From Pinguiococcus pyrenoidosus (lineage: Eukaryota > Sar > Pinguiophyceae > Pinguiochrysidales > Pinguiochrysidaceae): 37,824 nt of DNA. Where the stretch lies: positions 1 to 37,824 of the forward strand of contig JAAMXY010004953.1 of assembly GCA_019677205.1 (NCBI GenBank), read 5' to 3'. A model generated the notes under the pieces. It made no database searches, was not told where the DNA came from, and was given only the letters and a program-made list of their open reading frames with translations. A program made the position numbers and the translations under genes. Shown here one piece after another: positions 1 through 8,223 of the stretch. Position 1 is the first letter of the stretch, and the number at the start of each line of letters is the position of its first letter.

Positions 1-352
1 CATTATCTTCAAGTAATAAAGCAATTAATAAATGCTCAGTACCAATATAATTATGACCCATATCTCTTGCTTGCCATAATGAAGTTTCTAGAACTCTTTT
101 TGCTCTTGGTGTAAAAGGTATTTCAACAGCAACAAATCCAGATCCTCTTCCAACTAGCTTTTCTATTTGTATACGGATTTCTTTTAGTTTTACACCACAA
201 GTAGATAAGACTTCAAAAGCTAAACCTGATCCTTCTCCTAGTAAGCCTAACAGAATTTGTTCTGATCCTACAAAGTTATGACCCATTCTGCGGGACTCTT
301 CTTGTGCAATCATGATTACCCTGATTGCTTTTTCTGTAAACAGTTCAAACAT
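1..352 (-). CDS. clpC: ClpC, Hsp100 chaperone subunit of Clp protease (N-terminal part, cut by window edge)
   Basis: The first 117 codons of ClpC, the AAA+ unfoldase that feeds substrates to the ClpP protease in the plastid stroma. The protein starts [19 protein letters not shown] and shows both Clp N-domain repeats: a first with [15 protein letters not shown] near residues 24-38 and a second with [15 protein letters not shown] near residues 99-113. The gene runs off the left end, so the ATPase domains are not visible. In some ochrophytes clpC is split into two genes, and this window cannot show whether that is so here. Identity is firm; the left end is the window boundary, not a gene end. 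Confidence 0.95.
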   Translation of the reverse strand, partial: MFELFTEKAIRVIMIAQEESRRMGHNFVGSEQILLGLLGEGSGLAFEVLSTCGVKLKEIRIQIEKLVGRGSGFVAVEIPFTPRAKRVLETSLWQARDMGHNYIGTEHLLIALLLEDN

Positions 353-457
353 TCTAATTAAATATAAATTATTTATTTTATCTTTTCATCTATTAACTAA
401 ACTTAATTATTACTTTTATTAATATAAAATATTTATAATTGTAAAAACACTTAAAGT

Positions 458-529
458 CTGGGGTGAGAGGACTTGAACCTCTGAATGGCGGAGTCAAAGT
501 CCGCTGCCTTACCACTTGGCGACACCCCA
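458..529 (-). tRNA. trnQ-UUG: tRNA-Gln (UUG)
   Basis: Read on the minus strand this folds as a complete cloverleaf. The acceptor stem is TGGGGTG/CACCCCA, the anticodon loop is CTTTGAC with anticodon TTG, and the T-loop is TTCAAGT. No intron. It sits between clpC and ycf34. Confidence 0.96.
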
Positions 530-565
530 ATTATCTATAGATATTATAAGAGTAATTGAAATAAA

Positions 566-796
566 ATGTGTATTTGTATTAATTGTTTATTTATAAAAAA
601 TTGTAAATCTTATTATTTTGTTGAAAAAATGCATAATCTTAAACCGAAGGATAAAAAATTATATTTAAATCCTAAACAAACTGTTATAAAAAATGAAATT
701 TTGATAATTTCAGATAATCTGACAATTAATGATTGGGATATAAAAGAATGTAGTAATTTTGTGGAAAAAGGTGGAAATTGGTTTTTTGATCGATAA
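566..796 (+). CDS. ycf34: Ycf34 family protein
   Basis: A 76-residue protein with the typical Ycf34 start MCICINC, giving cysteines at positions 2, 4, 7 and 13. A further Cys lies in the DWDIKECSNF segment, and a GGNW motif lies near the C-terminus. Ycf34 is a small protein of cyanobacteria and red-lineage plastids; the cyanobacterial form has been linked to iron-sulfur binding and photosynthetic electron transport. The Cys pattern fits metal or Fe-S binding, but that is inference here. It is the first gene of a co-directional group with petA and ftrB, both redox-active proteins. Confidence 0.88.
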   Translation: MCICINCLFIKNCKSYYFVEKMHNLKPKDKKLYLNPKQTVIKNEILIISDNLTINDWDIKECSNFVEKGGNWFFDR

Positions 797-882
797 TAAA
801 AAAATCATTGTATAATTAAAATTAGAATTACTTAGGGCTCAAGTTAAAAATATTAATTTCCGAGTTTTTTTTTTAATTTTTA

Positions 883-1851
883 ATGAATAAAATTCATATT
901 TTAAATCTCAACATGAATATCACAAAATTAATCCATAAGAAGTTAAATATCTTCTTTACCATTTTAATTGCATTTTCTTTTTCTCAAAGTGCAAATGCAT
1001 TTCCAATTTATGCGCAGCAAGCTTATACATCACCACGTGAAGCAAATGGTCGTATTGTTTGTGCAAATTGTCATTTAGCTCAAAAGCCTGTAGAAATTGA
1101 ATCTCCCTCTTCTGTTCTTCCAGATAAAGTTTTTGAAGCAGAAGTTAAGATTCCTTATGATTTAAAATCAAAGCAAGTTTTAGCAAATGGTAATAAAGGT
1201 GGATTAAATGTTGGTGCAATTGTAATTTTACCTGAAGGTTTTAAATTAGCACCAAAAAATAGAATTTCAGAAGAAGTAAAATCAAAAGGTAAAGGTGTAT
1301 TTATTTCTCCTTATAGTGCAGACAAAGATAATATTTTAGTTGTTGGTCCAATCAGTGGAGATACTCATCAACAAATTACATTCCCAATTTTATCGCCGGA
1401 TCCTGAAACAAATAAAGTAGCCCAGTATTTTAAGTATCCTATATATGTAGGTGCAAATCGTGGGCGCGGGCAAGTAAATCCAAACGGCGAAAAAACAAAT
1501 GTAAATACTTTTGCAGCAGAAGCTGCAGGTTCAATTCAATCTGTTCAAAAAATTGATAAGGGATTTGAAGTTTCAATTTTAACAAGCACTAATGAAACTA
1601 AGAAACAATTAATACCATTAGGTTTAAATATTTTAGTTAAAGAAGGTGATAATGTTTCAAAAGATCAACCTTTAACAAATGATCCAAATGTTGGCGGTTT
1701 TGGTCAATCAGAAACTGAAATTGTTTTACAAAGTTCTGCTCGTGTTACTGGTTTTATCGTTCTTTCTTTTGCTATTTTATTAGCTCAAATTTCATTTGTT
1801 TTAAAGAAAAAGCAGTTTGAAAAAGTTCAAGCAGCAGAAATGAATTTCTAA
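883..1851 (+). CDS. petA: Cytochrome f
   Basis: Cytochrome f of the cytochrome b6f complex, which passes electrons to plastocyanin or cytochrome c6 on the lumen side. A cleavable signal peptide ends in ANA, just before the mature start FPIYAQQAY; the new N-terminal aromatic residue would be the axial heme ligand. The heme-binding motif is CANCH. The large lumenal domain follows, then a single membrane helix near residues 288-308 and a short stromal tail with KKKQFEKVQ. The first ATG gives 322 residues. A second in-frame ATG at 913 would give a shorter, more usual signal peptide and is an equally plausible start. Confidence 0.97.
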   Translation: MNKIHILNLNMNITKLIHKKLNIFFTILIAFSFSQSANAFPIYAQQAYTSPREANGRIVCANCHLAQKPVEIESPSSVLPDKVFEAEVKIPYDLKSKQVLANGNKGGLNVGAIVILPEGFKLAPKNRISEEVKSKGKGVFISPYSADKDNILVVGPISGDTHQQITFPILSPDPETNKVAQYFKYPIYVGANRGRGQVNPNGEKTNVNTFAAEAAGSIQSVQKIDKGFEVSILTSTNETKKQLIPLGLNILVKEGDNVSKDQPLTNDPNVGGFGQSETEIVLQSSARVTGFIVLSFAILLAQISFVLKKKQFEKVQAAEMNF

Positions 1852-1871
1852 TATTTTAAATTCACTACTTT

Positions 1872-2213
1872 ATGGAATTAAAACCAGAAGATTCAACTTT
1901 AGAATCAATGCGATTATTTGCAAATATGTACGCGAAGCGAACAGGAACATATTTTTGTTCTGACTTGTCAGTTACTGCTACTGTTATAGCAGGATTAGCT
2001 CTAAACAAGGAAGAAACTGGTTATGCTTTATGTCCTTGTCGCCATTATGAAGATAAAACCGCAGAAGCAGATTTATCTTATTGGACATGCCCTTGTATTC
2101 CAATGATTGAAAGAAAAGAATGTCATTGTATGTTATTCTTAGATGAAGAAAATGCTTTTTCTTCACCAGAACAAGATATTTCAAAAGGTGACTTAAATAA
2201 TTTATTAAACTAG
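1872..2213 (+). CDS. ftrB: Ferredoxin-thioredoxin reductase, catalytic (beta) subunit
   Basis: The catalytic chain of ferredoxin-thioredoxin reductase, which uses photosynthetic electrons from ferredoxin to reduce thioredoxin. The 113-residue protein has the full cysteine set that binds the 4Fe-4S cluster and forms the active-site disulfide: ALCPCRHY, TCPCIPM and ECHCMLF. It lies 20 bases after petA and is probably co-transcribed with it. Its last four codons and stop lie inside a 96-base perfect palindrome shared with the facing ycf12. The electron donor, ferredoxin (petF), is encoded elsewhere in the window. Confidence 0.96.
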   Translation: MELKPEDSTLESMRLFANMYAKRTGTYFCSDLSVTATVIAGLALNKEETGYALCPCRHYEDKTAEADLSYWTCPCIPMIERKECHCMLFLDEENAFSSPEQDISKGDLNNLLN

Positions 2214-2293
2214 TGATAGTGAATTGAAAATTCCATCATACTTTGCAAAGTATGATGGAATTTTCAATTCACTATCACTAGTTTAATAAATTA
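2198..2293. terminator. 96-base perfect palindrome between ftrB and ycf12
   Basis: The two 48-base arms are exact reverse complements with no spacer; the centre is between 2245 and 2246 in CTTTG/CAAAG. The arms take in the last codons and stop of ftrB and the stop codon of ycf12. In RNA from either strand it would form a long hairpin, so it probably serves as a bidirectional transcript end or 3'-end stabiliser for the convergent pair. The function is inferred; the symmetry is directly visible. Confidence 0.9.
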
Positions 2294-2395
2294 AAGATTT
2301 CCTTTCTTTAAAGAAATTAATAAAATTACAATTGGACCAGATAAAAGAATTAGTCCTGCTGAAAGTAATTGTCCGACAACTTGCCAATTTATCAT
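2291..2395 (-). CDS. ycf12: Psb30 (Ycf12), small photosystem II subunit
   Basis: A 34-residue membrane protein starting [15 protein letters not shown] and ending KKGNL, matching the Ycf12/Psb30 pattern: a short N-terminus, one hydrophobic helix with a GPIVI kink, and a basic end. Psb30 is a peripheral one-helix subunit of photosystem II. The stop codon coincides with the outer edge of the ftrB/ycf12 palindrome. Confidence 0.88.
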   Translation of the reverse strand: MINWQVVGQLLSAGLILLSGPIVILLISLKKGNL

Positions 2396-2478
2396 TTTTA
2401 TTTCCTTAATTTTGGATTTTTAATAATTATATAATTATTTTTATTTACAACAAATAAATAAAAATAAATTCTATCTTA

Positions 2479-2560
2479 TAGGCCGGGTTGGATTTGAACC
2501 AACGTAGGCTAAGCCGACGGATTTACAATCCGTTCCCTTTAACCACTCGGGCACCGACCC
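2479..2560 (-). tRNA. trnY-GUA: tRNA-Tyr (GUA)
   Basis: An 82-base class II tRNA with a long variable arm. The anticodon stem-loop ACGGA-TTGTAAA-TCCGT gives anticodon GTA. The acceptor GGGTCGG/CCGGCCT contains G-T pairs at 1:72 and 4:69. The T-arm GTTGG-TTCAAAT-CCAAC is intact. Confidence 0.94.
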
Positions 2561-2720
2561 TTTTTTTCAATCATTTAAATATTAATTTATTATTAATATT
2601 TAAGTCAATAATTTGCTAAAAAAAACCTAAATTGTATTAAAAGATTAGTTAAACTAGAAAAAATGAATTTATTTATAGATACTATAAATAAAATTAAAAG
2701 TTTATTAATTTTTATGTTGA

Positions 2721-2805
2721 AGGAGAGAGGGGGATTCGAACCCCCGGAACCGTTAAGTTCATCTGATTTCAAATCAGAGGCAATCGACCACTCTGCCATC
2801 TCTCC
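2721..2805 (-). tRNA. trnS-UGA: tRNA-Ser (UGA)
   Basis: An 85-base class II tRNA with a long variable arm. The acceptor is GGAGAGA/TCTCTCC, and the anticodon stem-loop TCTGA-TTTGAAA-TCAGA reads anticodon TGA. The T-arm is GGGGG-TTCGAAT-CCCCC. Confidence 0.95.
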
Positions 2806-2857
2806 AGGAAATATTAGTTAATTTTTTTCTAATTAACTAATATATATTCTATCACAG

Positions 2858-3202
2858 TTATTTTACTTTTTCAATAAGCATTTTAAATGTTTGCTCATCT
2901 AAAATTGCTAGTTGAGATAACATTTTTCTATTTAACGAAATATTATTCTTTTTTAATAAAGATATAAATCGACTATAGTTTATTTGATGTTGTCTTACAG
3001 CAGCATTAATTCGTACAATCCATAAACGACGGAATAATCTTTTCTTTTGTTTACGACTTTTATAACTATAAACTAGAGCTTTCATTACTTGTTGATTTGC
3101 TGTACGAAATAATTTTGAATGGCTTCCACGGAAGCCTTTTGCTAATTTTAATATTTTTTTACGACGTTTTCTAGCAACGTTTCCTCTTTTTACACGTACC
3201 AT
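2858..3202 (-). CDS. rpl20: 50S ribosomal protein L20
   Basis: A 114-residue, strongly basic protein starting [20 protein letters not shown] with the L20 signature [20 protein letters not shown] and the later [11 protein letters not shown] segment. L20 binds 23S rRNA and is needed early in large-subunit assembly. It follows rpl35 after 3 bases, the usual bacterial and plastid order. Confidence 0.97.
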   Translation of the reverse strand: MVRVKRGNVARKRRKKILKLAKGFRGSHSKLFRTANQQVMKALVYSYKSRKQKKRLFRRLWIVRINAAVRQHQINYSRFISLLKKNNISLNRKMLSQLAILDEQTFKMLIEKVK

Positions 3203-3205
3203 ATT

Positions 3206-3409
3206 CTAACTTAATCCTAACATTTTTGAAACTAATAAATAGTCAGCTTTTGTTACTACTATTTTTGCTCTTAAAAAACGCTTACGTTTCTGTGACTTTT
3301 TTGCCAATAAATGTGATTTTCCAGCTTTTCTACGCAAAAATTTACCTGTTTTAGTAATTTTAAAACGTTTTTTAGCTGCAGAGCTTATTTTATATTTTTG
3401 TTTTTTCAT
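3206..3409 (-). CDS. rpl35: 50S ribosomal protein L35
   Basis: A 67-residue basic protein with the L35 pattern: SSAAKRFKIT-type start (here SAAKKRFKITKTGKFLRR), then AGKSHLL and KSQKRKRFLR. It forms a two-gene unit with rpl20 immediately downstream. Length and composition are normal for a plastid L35. Confidence 0.96.
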   Translation of the reverse strand: MKKQKYKISSAAKKRFKITKTGKFLRRKAGKSHLLAKKSQKRKRFLRAKIVVTKADYLLVSKMLGLS

Positions 3410-3429
3410 TTTAAAAAATTTTTAAATCA

Positions 3430-4047
3430 TTAATTTCGATCAAACTTTTGCGAAGAAAAATACTCACGTGATTTTTCCCAATCTTCTGGTATTACTTGAT
3501 CTCCAGGCTGCCAATTTGCAGGACAAACTTCATCTGGATGATCATTGGTGTATTGAATAGCTTTTAAAATGCGTAATGTTTCATCCACATTTCGACCAAT
3601 TGGCAAATTATTAATTGTTGAATGCTGTATTATACCATTTTTATCAATTATAAATAAACCACGCAAAGCAACTCCTTCGTCGGTTAGCATGTTGTATTTT
3701 TTACATATTTCATGGGTTAAATCTGAGACTAAAGGATATTTTAAATATTCTAAGCCACCTTCCGTCCTTGAAGTTTGTAGCCATGCTAAATGAGAGTATT
3801 TACTATCAACGGAAATTCCTAAAATTTCCGCTGATAATTCTTCAAATTCATTATAACGATCGCTAAAAGCAATTAATTCTGTAGGACAAACAAAGGTAAA
3901 GTTTAATGGATAAAACAGAAGAATAACATATTTTTTTTTTATTAAATCAATTAAATTTAAAGATGAAAAAGTTTCATCTTTAACTATTTCAGCTGTGAAA
4001 ATAGGAGCTTGCTTACCTACTTGACAATTTTCTAGCATTGTTTCCAT
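3430..4047 (-). CDS. bas1: Typical 2-Cys peroxiredoxin (Bas1/Ycf42, AhpC/TSA family)
   Basis: A thiol peroxidase that reduces hydrogen peroxide and alkyl peroxides in the stroma. The 205-residue protein has the peroxidatic site FVCPTE (Cys54) within the [11 protein letters not shown] segment and the resolving Cys175 in [10 protein letters not shown]. The C-terminal tail with EYFSSQKF is characteristic of the Prx1-type dimeric enzymes. The plastid copy is known from red algae as ycf42/bas1; most other algae encode this enzyme in the nucleus. It lies between rpl35 and ilvB, all on the minus strand. The start METM could instead be the second Met (codon 4). Confidence 0.95.
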   Translation of the reverse strand: METMLENCQVGKQAPIFTAEIVKDETFSSLNLIDLIKKKYVILLFYPLNFTFVCPTELIAFSDRYNEFEELSAEILGISVDSKYSHLAWLQTSRTEGGLEYLKYPLVSDLTHEICKKYNMLTDEGVALRGLFIIDKNGIIQHSTINNLPIGRNVDETLRILKAIQYTNDHPDEVCPANWQPGDQVIPEDWEKSREYFSSQKFDRN

Positions 4048-4116
4048 CCAGTTCTACCTGTCTAGTAAATAAATACTTACTTATAATAGCATAAGTTAAA
4101 AAACAATTCAATATTT

Positions 4117-5901
4117 TTATTTTGAAAGATCTTGAACACTGCTTTGTTTTAAACCCATCATTTGCGAGTTACTCTTACCTGGAGCTACCATAGGATAGCA
4201 GTTTTCATCTTTTATAACATTACAATTTAATACAAAAGGTTCGCGGTTAGCAACTAGTGTTTCTAGAGAATTTAATGTAATTTTTAATTCTTCAGGTGTT
4301 GATATATTTTTTCCTTTTATTCCATAAGCTTCAGATAGTTTTACAAAATCAGGAGCACCATCTAGCATATTAGAATGGGCATAGCGCTGGCCATAAAAAG
4401 ATTGTTGCCATTGCCTTACCATTCCTTGCCAACCATTGTTGACAATTACTAATATAATTGGAAGATTGTATTGGGCAATAGTACCTAATTCTTGAATATT
4501 CATTTGAATACTTGAATCTCCACTTATACAAATAACAGTTTTTTTTAGGTCTTTCATTTGAGCACCAATTGCTGCAGGTAAACCAAAGCCCATTGTACCT
4601 AACCCTGCGCTAGAAATCCAATTTCTTGGTTTTACTTTTAGAAATTGAGCAGCCCACATTTGATGTTGACCTACATCAGTTGTATATATGGCATCTGGGA
4701 AATTATTTCCAAATTCGTTAATCAAATATTGCGGAGATAAACTATTAGAAATTGGTGGTATTAATAAAGGATAATCTTCTTTCCATTTATTTATTCTTTG
4801 TTGCCAAGCTAGGGTCTGAGCAGAATCATAATTATGATTTGCTAGATATTCTTTCAATGCCAGCTGTAAAATATGTTTTACATCTCCTACTAAAGCTAAA
4901 TCAGGAATTCTATTTTTTCCTACTTCTGCAGGATCAATATCAATATGAATAACTTGAGCATGGCAAGCAAATTCATTTAATTTTCCAGTTACTCGATCAT
5001 CAAATCGAGCTCCAACAGCAATTAATAAATCGCATTCACTTACAGCATAATTAGCGTATGCTGTTCCATGCATACCCAGCATACCAAGGGATAAATGATT
5101 ATTCTCATCAAAACTACCTTTACCCATTAAAGTCGTTGTAATAGGTATTTGAAATATTTTTACTAACTGTTCCAATTCCTTATGAGCATTAGAACTTACA
5201 ACTCCACCTCCAACATATAAAAGAGGTTGGGATGCTTGAGTAAGCATATCTAAAAAACGTTTTATCTGCGAATTACTAACTGAAAAAGAAAATCTATAAT
5301 TTTTTTCTTGAGAAATTTGTTTTTGACTATATGGTTTATAATCAGAAATTTCAAATTCCTCTAAACCTACGTCTTTTGGAATATCTATTAAAACAGGGCC
5401 TGGTCGACCATTTTGTGCAATATAAAAAGCTTCAGATACTATTCTAGCCATATCACGAGGATCTCTAACAACAAAAGAATGTTTTACTAAAGGTAAAGTA
5501 ATACCAAAAATGTCTGTTTCTTGGAAGGCATCGGTTCCGATAAATGGTCGACCTACTTGCCCTGTAATTGCAACCATAGGAATTGAATCCATTTGTGCAG
5601 TAGCTATTCCAGTAACTAAGTTTGTAGCACCAGGCCCAGATGTAGCAAAACAAACTCCAACAAATCCTGTTGCTCTAGCATAAGCATCTGCTGCATGTGC
5701 TGCTCCTTGCTCATGTCTGACTAAAATGTGTTTTATTAAATTCTTTTCTTCCCATTTATATAGTTCATCATAAATAGGTAGAATAGCACCCCCAGGATAA
5801 CCAAAAATATATTTTGTACCATTTCGTACTAAGCTATCTATTAAAGCAAAGCTACCAGAAATCTTTTTTTTTGTAATTGTTTTATTAACTAAATTTGACA
5901 T
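4117..5901 (-). CDS. ilvB: Acetolactate synthase (acetohydroxyacid synthase) large subunit
   Basis: The catalytic subunit for the first common step of valine, leucine and isoleucine synthesis: it condenses two pyruvates, or pyruvate with 2-oxobutyrate. The 594-residue protein has the catalytic glutamate in [18 protein letters not shown], the GPGATN segment, a central FAD-binding domain with [11 protein letters not shown], and the thiamin-diphosphate motif beginning [12 protein letters not shown] and ending [10 protein letters not shown]. Length is normal for a plastid or cyanobacterial enzyme, with no transit peptide. The regulatory subunit ilvH is in this window on the other strand, about 2.8 kb away. 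Confidence 0.97.
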   Translation of the reverse strand: MSNLVNKTITKKKISGSFALIDSLVRNGTKYIFGYPGGAILPIYDELYKWEEKNLIKHILVRHEQGAAHAADAYARATGFVGVCFATSGPGATNLVTGIATAQMDSIPMVAITGQVGRPFIGTDAFQETDIFGITLPLVKHSFVVRDPRDMARIVSEAFYIAQNGRPGPVLIDIPKDVGLEEFEISDYKPYSQKQISQEKNYRFSFSVSNSQIKRFLDMLTQASQPLLYVGGGVVSSNAHKELEQLVKIFQIPITTTLMGKGSFDENNHLSLGMLGMHGTAYANYAVSECDLLIAVGARFDDRVTGKLNEFACHAQVIHIDIDPAEVGKNRIPDLALVGDVKHILQLALKEYLANHNYDSAQTLAWQQRINKWKEDYPLLIPPISNSLSPQYLINEFGNNFPDAIYTTDVGQHQMWAAQFLKVKPRNWISSAGLGTMGFGLPAAIGAQMKDLKKTVICISGDSSIQMNIQELGTIAQYNLPIILVIVNNGWQGMVRQWQQSFYGQRYAHSNMLDGAPDFVKLSEAYGIKGKNISTPEELKITLNSLETLVANREPFVLNCNVIKDENCYPMVAPGKSNSQMMGLKQSSVQDLSK

Positions 5902-5920
5902 AATTTAAATATTTTATTTT

Positions 5921-6115
5921 TTAATCCGAATTTGTCATTAAATATAATGAAAAACTTATAAATATAATTAATGCGATTAATAATATTATGATTAAAAGAG
6001 TTGACGTTTTTGTCTTTGTAAATCTTTTAAAAGGAGATAATATTACCAAAATTAAACCAAAACAAGAACTAATAAAGAAACGTGGATAGCGTGTTAAATT
6101 TTCCCAAAAATCCAT
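5921..6115 (-). CDS. ycf33: Ycf33 (DUF751 family) small membrane protein
   Basis: A 64-residue protein starting MDFWENLTRYPRFFISS, the typical Ycf33/DUF751 beginning (FW.N..RYPRFFI). Two hydrophobic segments are separated by a basic loop with KRFTKTKT. Its function is not established; work on cyanobacterial homologs has suggested a role in photosynthetic electron flow. The open frame extends two codons further to a TTG at 6121, but the ATG at 6115 fits the family and is preferred. It is 19 bases upstream of ilvB. Confidence 0.8.
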   Translation of the reverse strand: MDFWENLTRYPRFFISSCFGLILVILSPFKRFTKTKTSTLLIIILLIALIIFISFSLYLMTNSD

Positions 6116-6250
6116 AAACAATACTTAAATAAATTAATATTAATAGGCTAAATTTTTTCTAAACAAAATCTTAATAAAAAAATTATCTATTATTTTTTAC
6201 ACGGTATATATAATATATTTAAAATATTTAATATAATGTAACGAGTTATT

Positions 6251-6451
6251 ATGAGTGAAGATATTAAAAAAGGATCAATTGTTAAAATTTTACGACCTGA
6301 ATCTTATTGGTATTTACAATATGGTCAAGTTATGAATGTATTAGAAGATGAAGAAGTTCGTTATGGAGTTCAGGTTCGCTTTAACTCTGAAAATTATGCA
6401 GGTTTAAATACAAATAGTTATAGTTTGACAGAAGTTGAACTTAAAAAATAG
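6251..6451 (+). CDS. psaE: Photosystem I reaction centre subunit IV (PsaE)
   Basis: A 66-residue stromal subunit of photosystem I, SH3-like in fold, which helps dock ferredoxin. The sequence carries the PsaE signatures VKILRPESYWYLQYGQV and YGVQVRFNSENYAGLNTNSY. It stands alone, divergent from ycf33 and facing trnK. Confidence 0.96.
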   Translation: MSEDIKKGSIVKILRPESYWYLQYGQVMNVLEDEEVRYGVQVRFNSENYAGLNTNSYSLTEVELKK

Positions 6452-6504
6452 TTATTAAATTATTATTTATAACAGTCTGATTTGATTAGCATATAGTTAA
6501 AATA

Positions 6505-6576
6505 TGGGTCGCCTGGGACTCGAACCCAGAACTATTCGGTTAAAAGCCGAGTACTCTACCATTGAGTTAGCGACCC
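6505..6576 (-). tRNA. trnK-UUU: tRNA-Lys (UUU)
   Basis: A 72-base cloverleaf on the minus strand with acceptor GGGTCGC/GCGACCC. The anticodon loop CTTTTAA within TCGG/CCGA gives TTT. The T-arm is CTGGG-TTCGAGT-CCCAG. There is no intron and no matK, unlike in land plants. Confidence 0.95.
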
Positions 6577-6762
6577 TCTAACTAAATAATAATTAAAAAG
6601 AGCTATCTATTCAAAAATTTAATTATTAAAACAAATTTATATTTTTTTAAAGATTTATCCTTAAATAAGGATATAATTAGAATGGCAAAAAATAATAAAT
6701 ATTAATTAATTTAATTATTATTTAAAGTCATATCGTAATATAATAATTTATTATATGATATC

Positions 6763-6833
6763 GCGGGTATAGTTTAGTGGTAAAACCTTAGCCTTCCAAG
6801 CTAATGATGCGGGTTCGATTCCCGCTACCCGCT
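6763..6833 (+). tRNA. trnG-UCC: tRNA-Gly (UCC)
   Basis: A 71-base cloverleaf with acceptor GCGGGTA/TACCCGC. The anticodon stem-loop TTAGC-CTTCCAA-GCTAA gives TCC. The T-arm is GCGGG-TTCGATT-CCCGC. It lies 49 bases upstream of psbE in the same direction; no intron. Confidence 0.95.
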
Positions 6834-6882
6834 ACCTGTTTATTAGGAATCAGGAACAAATATTTTATTTGGAGGATATTAT

Positions 6883-7137
6883 ATGTCTGGTGGTTCTACA
6901 GGAGAACGTCCGTTTTCTGATATTATTACAAGTGTCCGTTATTGGATTATTCATAGTATTACAATCCCATCTTTATTTATTTCAGGTTGGTTATTTATTG
7001 CAACTGGATTAGCATATGATGTATTTGGTACACCACGTCCGAATGAATACTTCTCGCAAGATCGTCAACAAGTACCTTTAGTTAATGATCGTTTTAATGC
7101 AAAACAAGAACTTGAAGATTTAACGCGCGGTTTATAA
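6883..7137 (+). CDS. psbE: Cytochrome b559 alpha subunit (PsbE)
   Basis: The alpha chain of the heme protein cytochrome b559 in the photosystem II core. The 84-residue protein begins [21 protein letters not shown], with the heme-ligating His in WIIHSITI, one membrane helix, then the lumenal part with TPRPNEYF. A clear Shine-Dalgarno sequence (GGAGG, 6871-6875) sits seven bases before the ATG. It is the first gene of the conserved psbE-psbF-psbL-psbJ operon. Confidence 0.98.
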   Translation: MSGGSTGERPFSDIITSVRYWIIHSITIPSLFISGWLFIATGLAYDVFGTPRPNEYFSQDRQQVPLVNDRFNAKQELEDLTRGL

Positions 7138-7166
7138 AATTTATAATTACATTTTTATTTTAGATT

Positions 7167-7298
7167 ATGGCTAAAAAAACAAATCAACCAGTAGCATATC
7201 CAATTTTTACATTTCGATGGTTAGCAATCCACGGATTAGCAGTTCCTACAGTTTTCTTCTTAGGAGCAATTACAGCAATGCAATTTATTCAACGTTAG
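7167..7298 (+). CDS. psbF: Cytochrome b559 beta subunit (PsbF)
   Basis: A 43-residue protein starting [19 protein letters not shown], with the heme-ligating His in [10 protein letters not shown] and the ending AMQFIQR, all typical of PsbF. It pairs with PsbE to hold the b559 heme in photosystem II. Second gene of the psbEFLJ operon. Confidence 0.98.
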   Translation: MAKKTNQPVAYPIFTFRWLAIHGLAVPTVFFLGAITAMQFIQR

Positions 7299-7320
7299 TT
7301 TAGTCGGAGGAAGTTTTAAT

Positions 7321-7437
7321 ATGACAGGTCCAAATCCAAATCGTCAACCAGTTGAATTAAATAGAACATCTTTATACTGGGGACTTTTATGCATCTTCGT
7401 TTTAGCTGTTTTATTCTCTAGTTATTTCTTTAACTAA
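7321..7437 (+). CDS. psbL: Photosystem II protein PsbL
   Basis: A 38-residue one-helix subunit with the PsbL sequence pattern [19 protein letters not shown] and ending SSYFFN. A GGAGG ribosome-binding sequence (7306-7310) precedes the ATG. Third gene of the operon; PsbL is needed at the photosystem II dimer interface and for QA function. Confidence 0.98.
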   Translation: MTGPNPNRQPVELNRTSLYWGLLCIFVLAVLFSSYFFN

Positions 7438-7464
7438 ATCATAATTGATAAAAAGGAAATTAAT

Positions 7465-7584
7465 ATGGCAGGTACAGGTAGAATTCCATTATGGCTTATT
7501 GCTACCGTTGGAGGTTTAGCAGTAATTGGTTTATTAGGGGTATTTATTTATGGATCTTACGCAGGATTAGGTTCATCATACTAA
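7465..7584 (+). CDS. psbJ: Photosystem II protein PsbJ
   Basis: A 39-residue one-helix protein beginning [18 protein letters not shown] and ending [11 protein letters not shown], the standard PsbJ sequence. It closes the psbEFLJ operon. Its stop codon touches the first base of the 96-base inverted repeat shared with psaI. Confidence 0.98.
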   Translation: MAGTGRIPLWLIATVGGLAVIGLLGVFIYGSYAGLGSSY

Positions 7585-7679
7585 TATCGAAAAAGATGAA
7601 ATTATTTAAGATTCTAGTTCCAACTAATATAAATATTAGTTGGAACTAGAATCTTAAATAATTTCATCTTTTTCGATAT
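7584..7679. terminator. 96-base inverted repeat between psbJ and psaI
   Basis: Two exact 47-base arms (7584-7630 and 7633-7679) flank a two-base AA loop. The right arm contains the last codons and stop of psaI (from 7654). The left arm, just after the psbJ stop, is a reverse-complement copy of that psaI end. It probably forms the 3' hairpin of both convergent transcripts (inferred). Confidence 0.9.
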
Positions 7680-7764
7680 ATATAAATAATAAGGCCATAG
7701 AAAGTGCTGGGAATACAATTCCTACTAGAGGTACTAAAATTGAAGGAAGATACATCGTACTCAT
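7654..7764 (-). CDS. psaI: Photosystem I subunit VIII (PsaI)
   Basis: A 36-residue one-helix photosystem I subunit. The sequence reads [20 protein letters not shown] and ends [10 protein letters not shown], matching PsaI (usual end LYIEKDEIA-like). The start ATG at 7764 is followed by a second ATG three codons later. The last seven codons lie within the inverted repeat shared with the psbJ 3' flank. Confidence 0.95.
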   Translation of the reverse strand: MSTMYLPSILVPLVGIVFPALSMALLFIYIEKDEII

Positions 7765-7871
7765 AATAAAAATTTCTCTTTTTAATGCTATATATACAAG
7801 AATTATATATCATGTTTTTCTAATTTCATAATAACATAATATAGGTTAATAAATTTTAACTTTTTCTATTT

Positions 7872-7945
7872 CGAGACTGACGGGACTCGAACCCGCAACT
7901 TCCGCCGTGACAGGGCGGTGCTCTGACCAATTGAACTACAGTCCC
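7872..7945 (-). tRNA. trnD-GUC: tRNA-Asp (GUC)
   Basis: A 74-base cloverleaf with acceptor GGGACTG/CAGTCTC (one G-T pair). The anticodon stem-loop CCGCC-CTGTCAC-GGCGG gives GTC. The T-arm is GCGGG-TTCGAGT-CCCGT. Confidence 0.95.
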
Positions 7946-8006
7946 TGATTTTATTATAATATTTTATTTGCATTAAATATAAATATTTAAGTTAAATTAT
8001 AAAAAG

Positions 8007-8078
8007 AGCGGGCAACGCGATTCGAACGCGCGACATCAACCTTGGCAAGGTTGCGCTCTACCACTGAGCTATGCCCGC
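8007..8078 (-). tRNA. trnG-GCC: tRNA-Gly (GCC)
   Basis: A 72-base cloverleaf with acceptor GCGGGCA/TGCCCGC. The anticodon stem-loop CAACC-TTGCCAA-GGTTG gives GCC. The T-arm is GCGCG-TTCGAAT-CGCGT. With trnG-UCC it covers all glycine codons. Confidence 0.95.
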
Positions 8079-8088
8079 TTAATAAAAT

Positions 8089-8188
8089 TATATCTATTTC
8101 TAATTAATTTTAGCAAGAACCCTATCGCCTTATTGTAAAAACAATAAGGTGATAGGGTTCTTGCTAAAATTAATTAGAAATAGATATA
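8089..8188. terminator. 100-base near-perfect inverted repeat downstream of petF
   Basis: Two 48-base arms (8089-8136 and 8141-8188) surround a four-base AAAA loop. The only imperfection is G8127 opposite T8150. It lies between petF and trnG-GCC, both on the minus strand, so it is a tandem rather than convergent junction. Likely the petF transcript 3' end (inferred). Confidence 0.85.
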
Positions 8189-8223
8189 GATTTTTAATCT
8201 AAATCTAAACTAAAAAAATTAGA

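Noticed and set aside
2605-2799. Minus-strand frame over tRNA-Ser(UGA)
   Set aside because: The start of the frame is a translation of the tRNA gene itself and the rest is AT-rich spacer.
5465-5653. Minus-strand frame inside ilvB
   Set aside because: Another reading frame of the ilvB coding strand; composition is not protein-like.
6181-6250. Sigma-70 type promoter for psaE
   Set aside because: A TATAAT-like box is present, but the only TTTACA-like box is far too close for a normal spacer; in such AT-rich sequence the match is not convincing.
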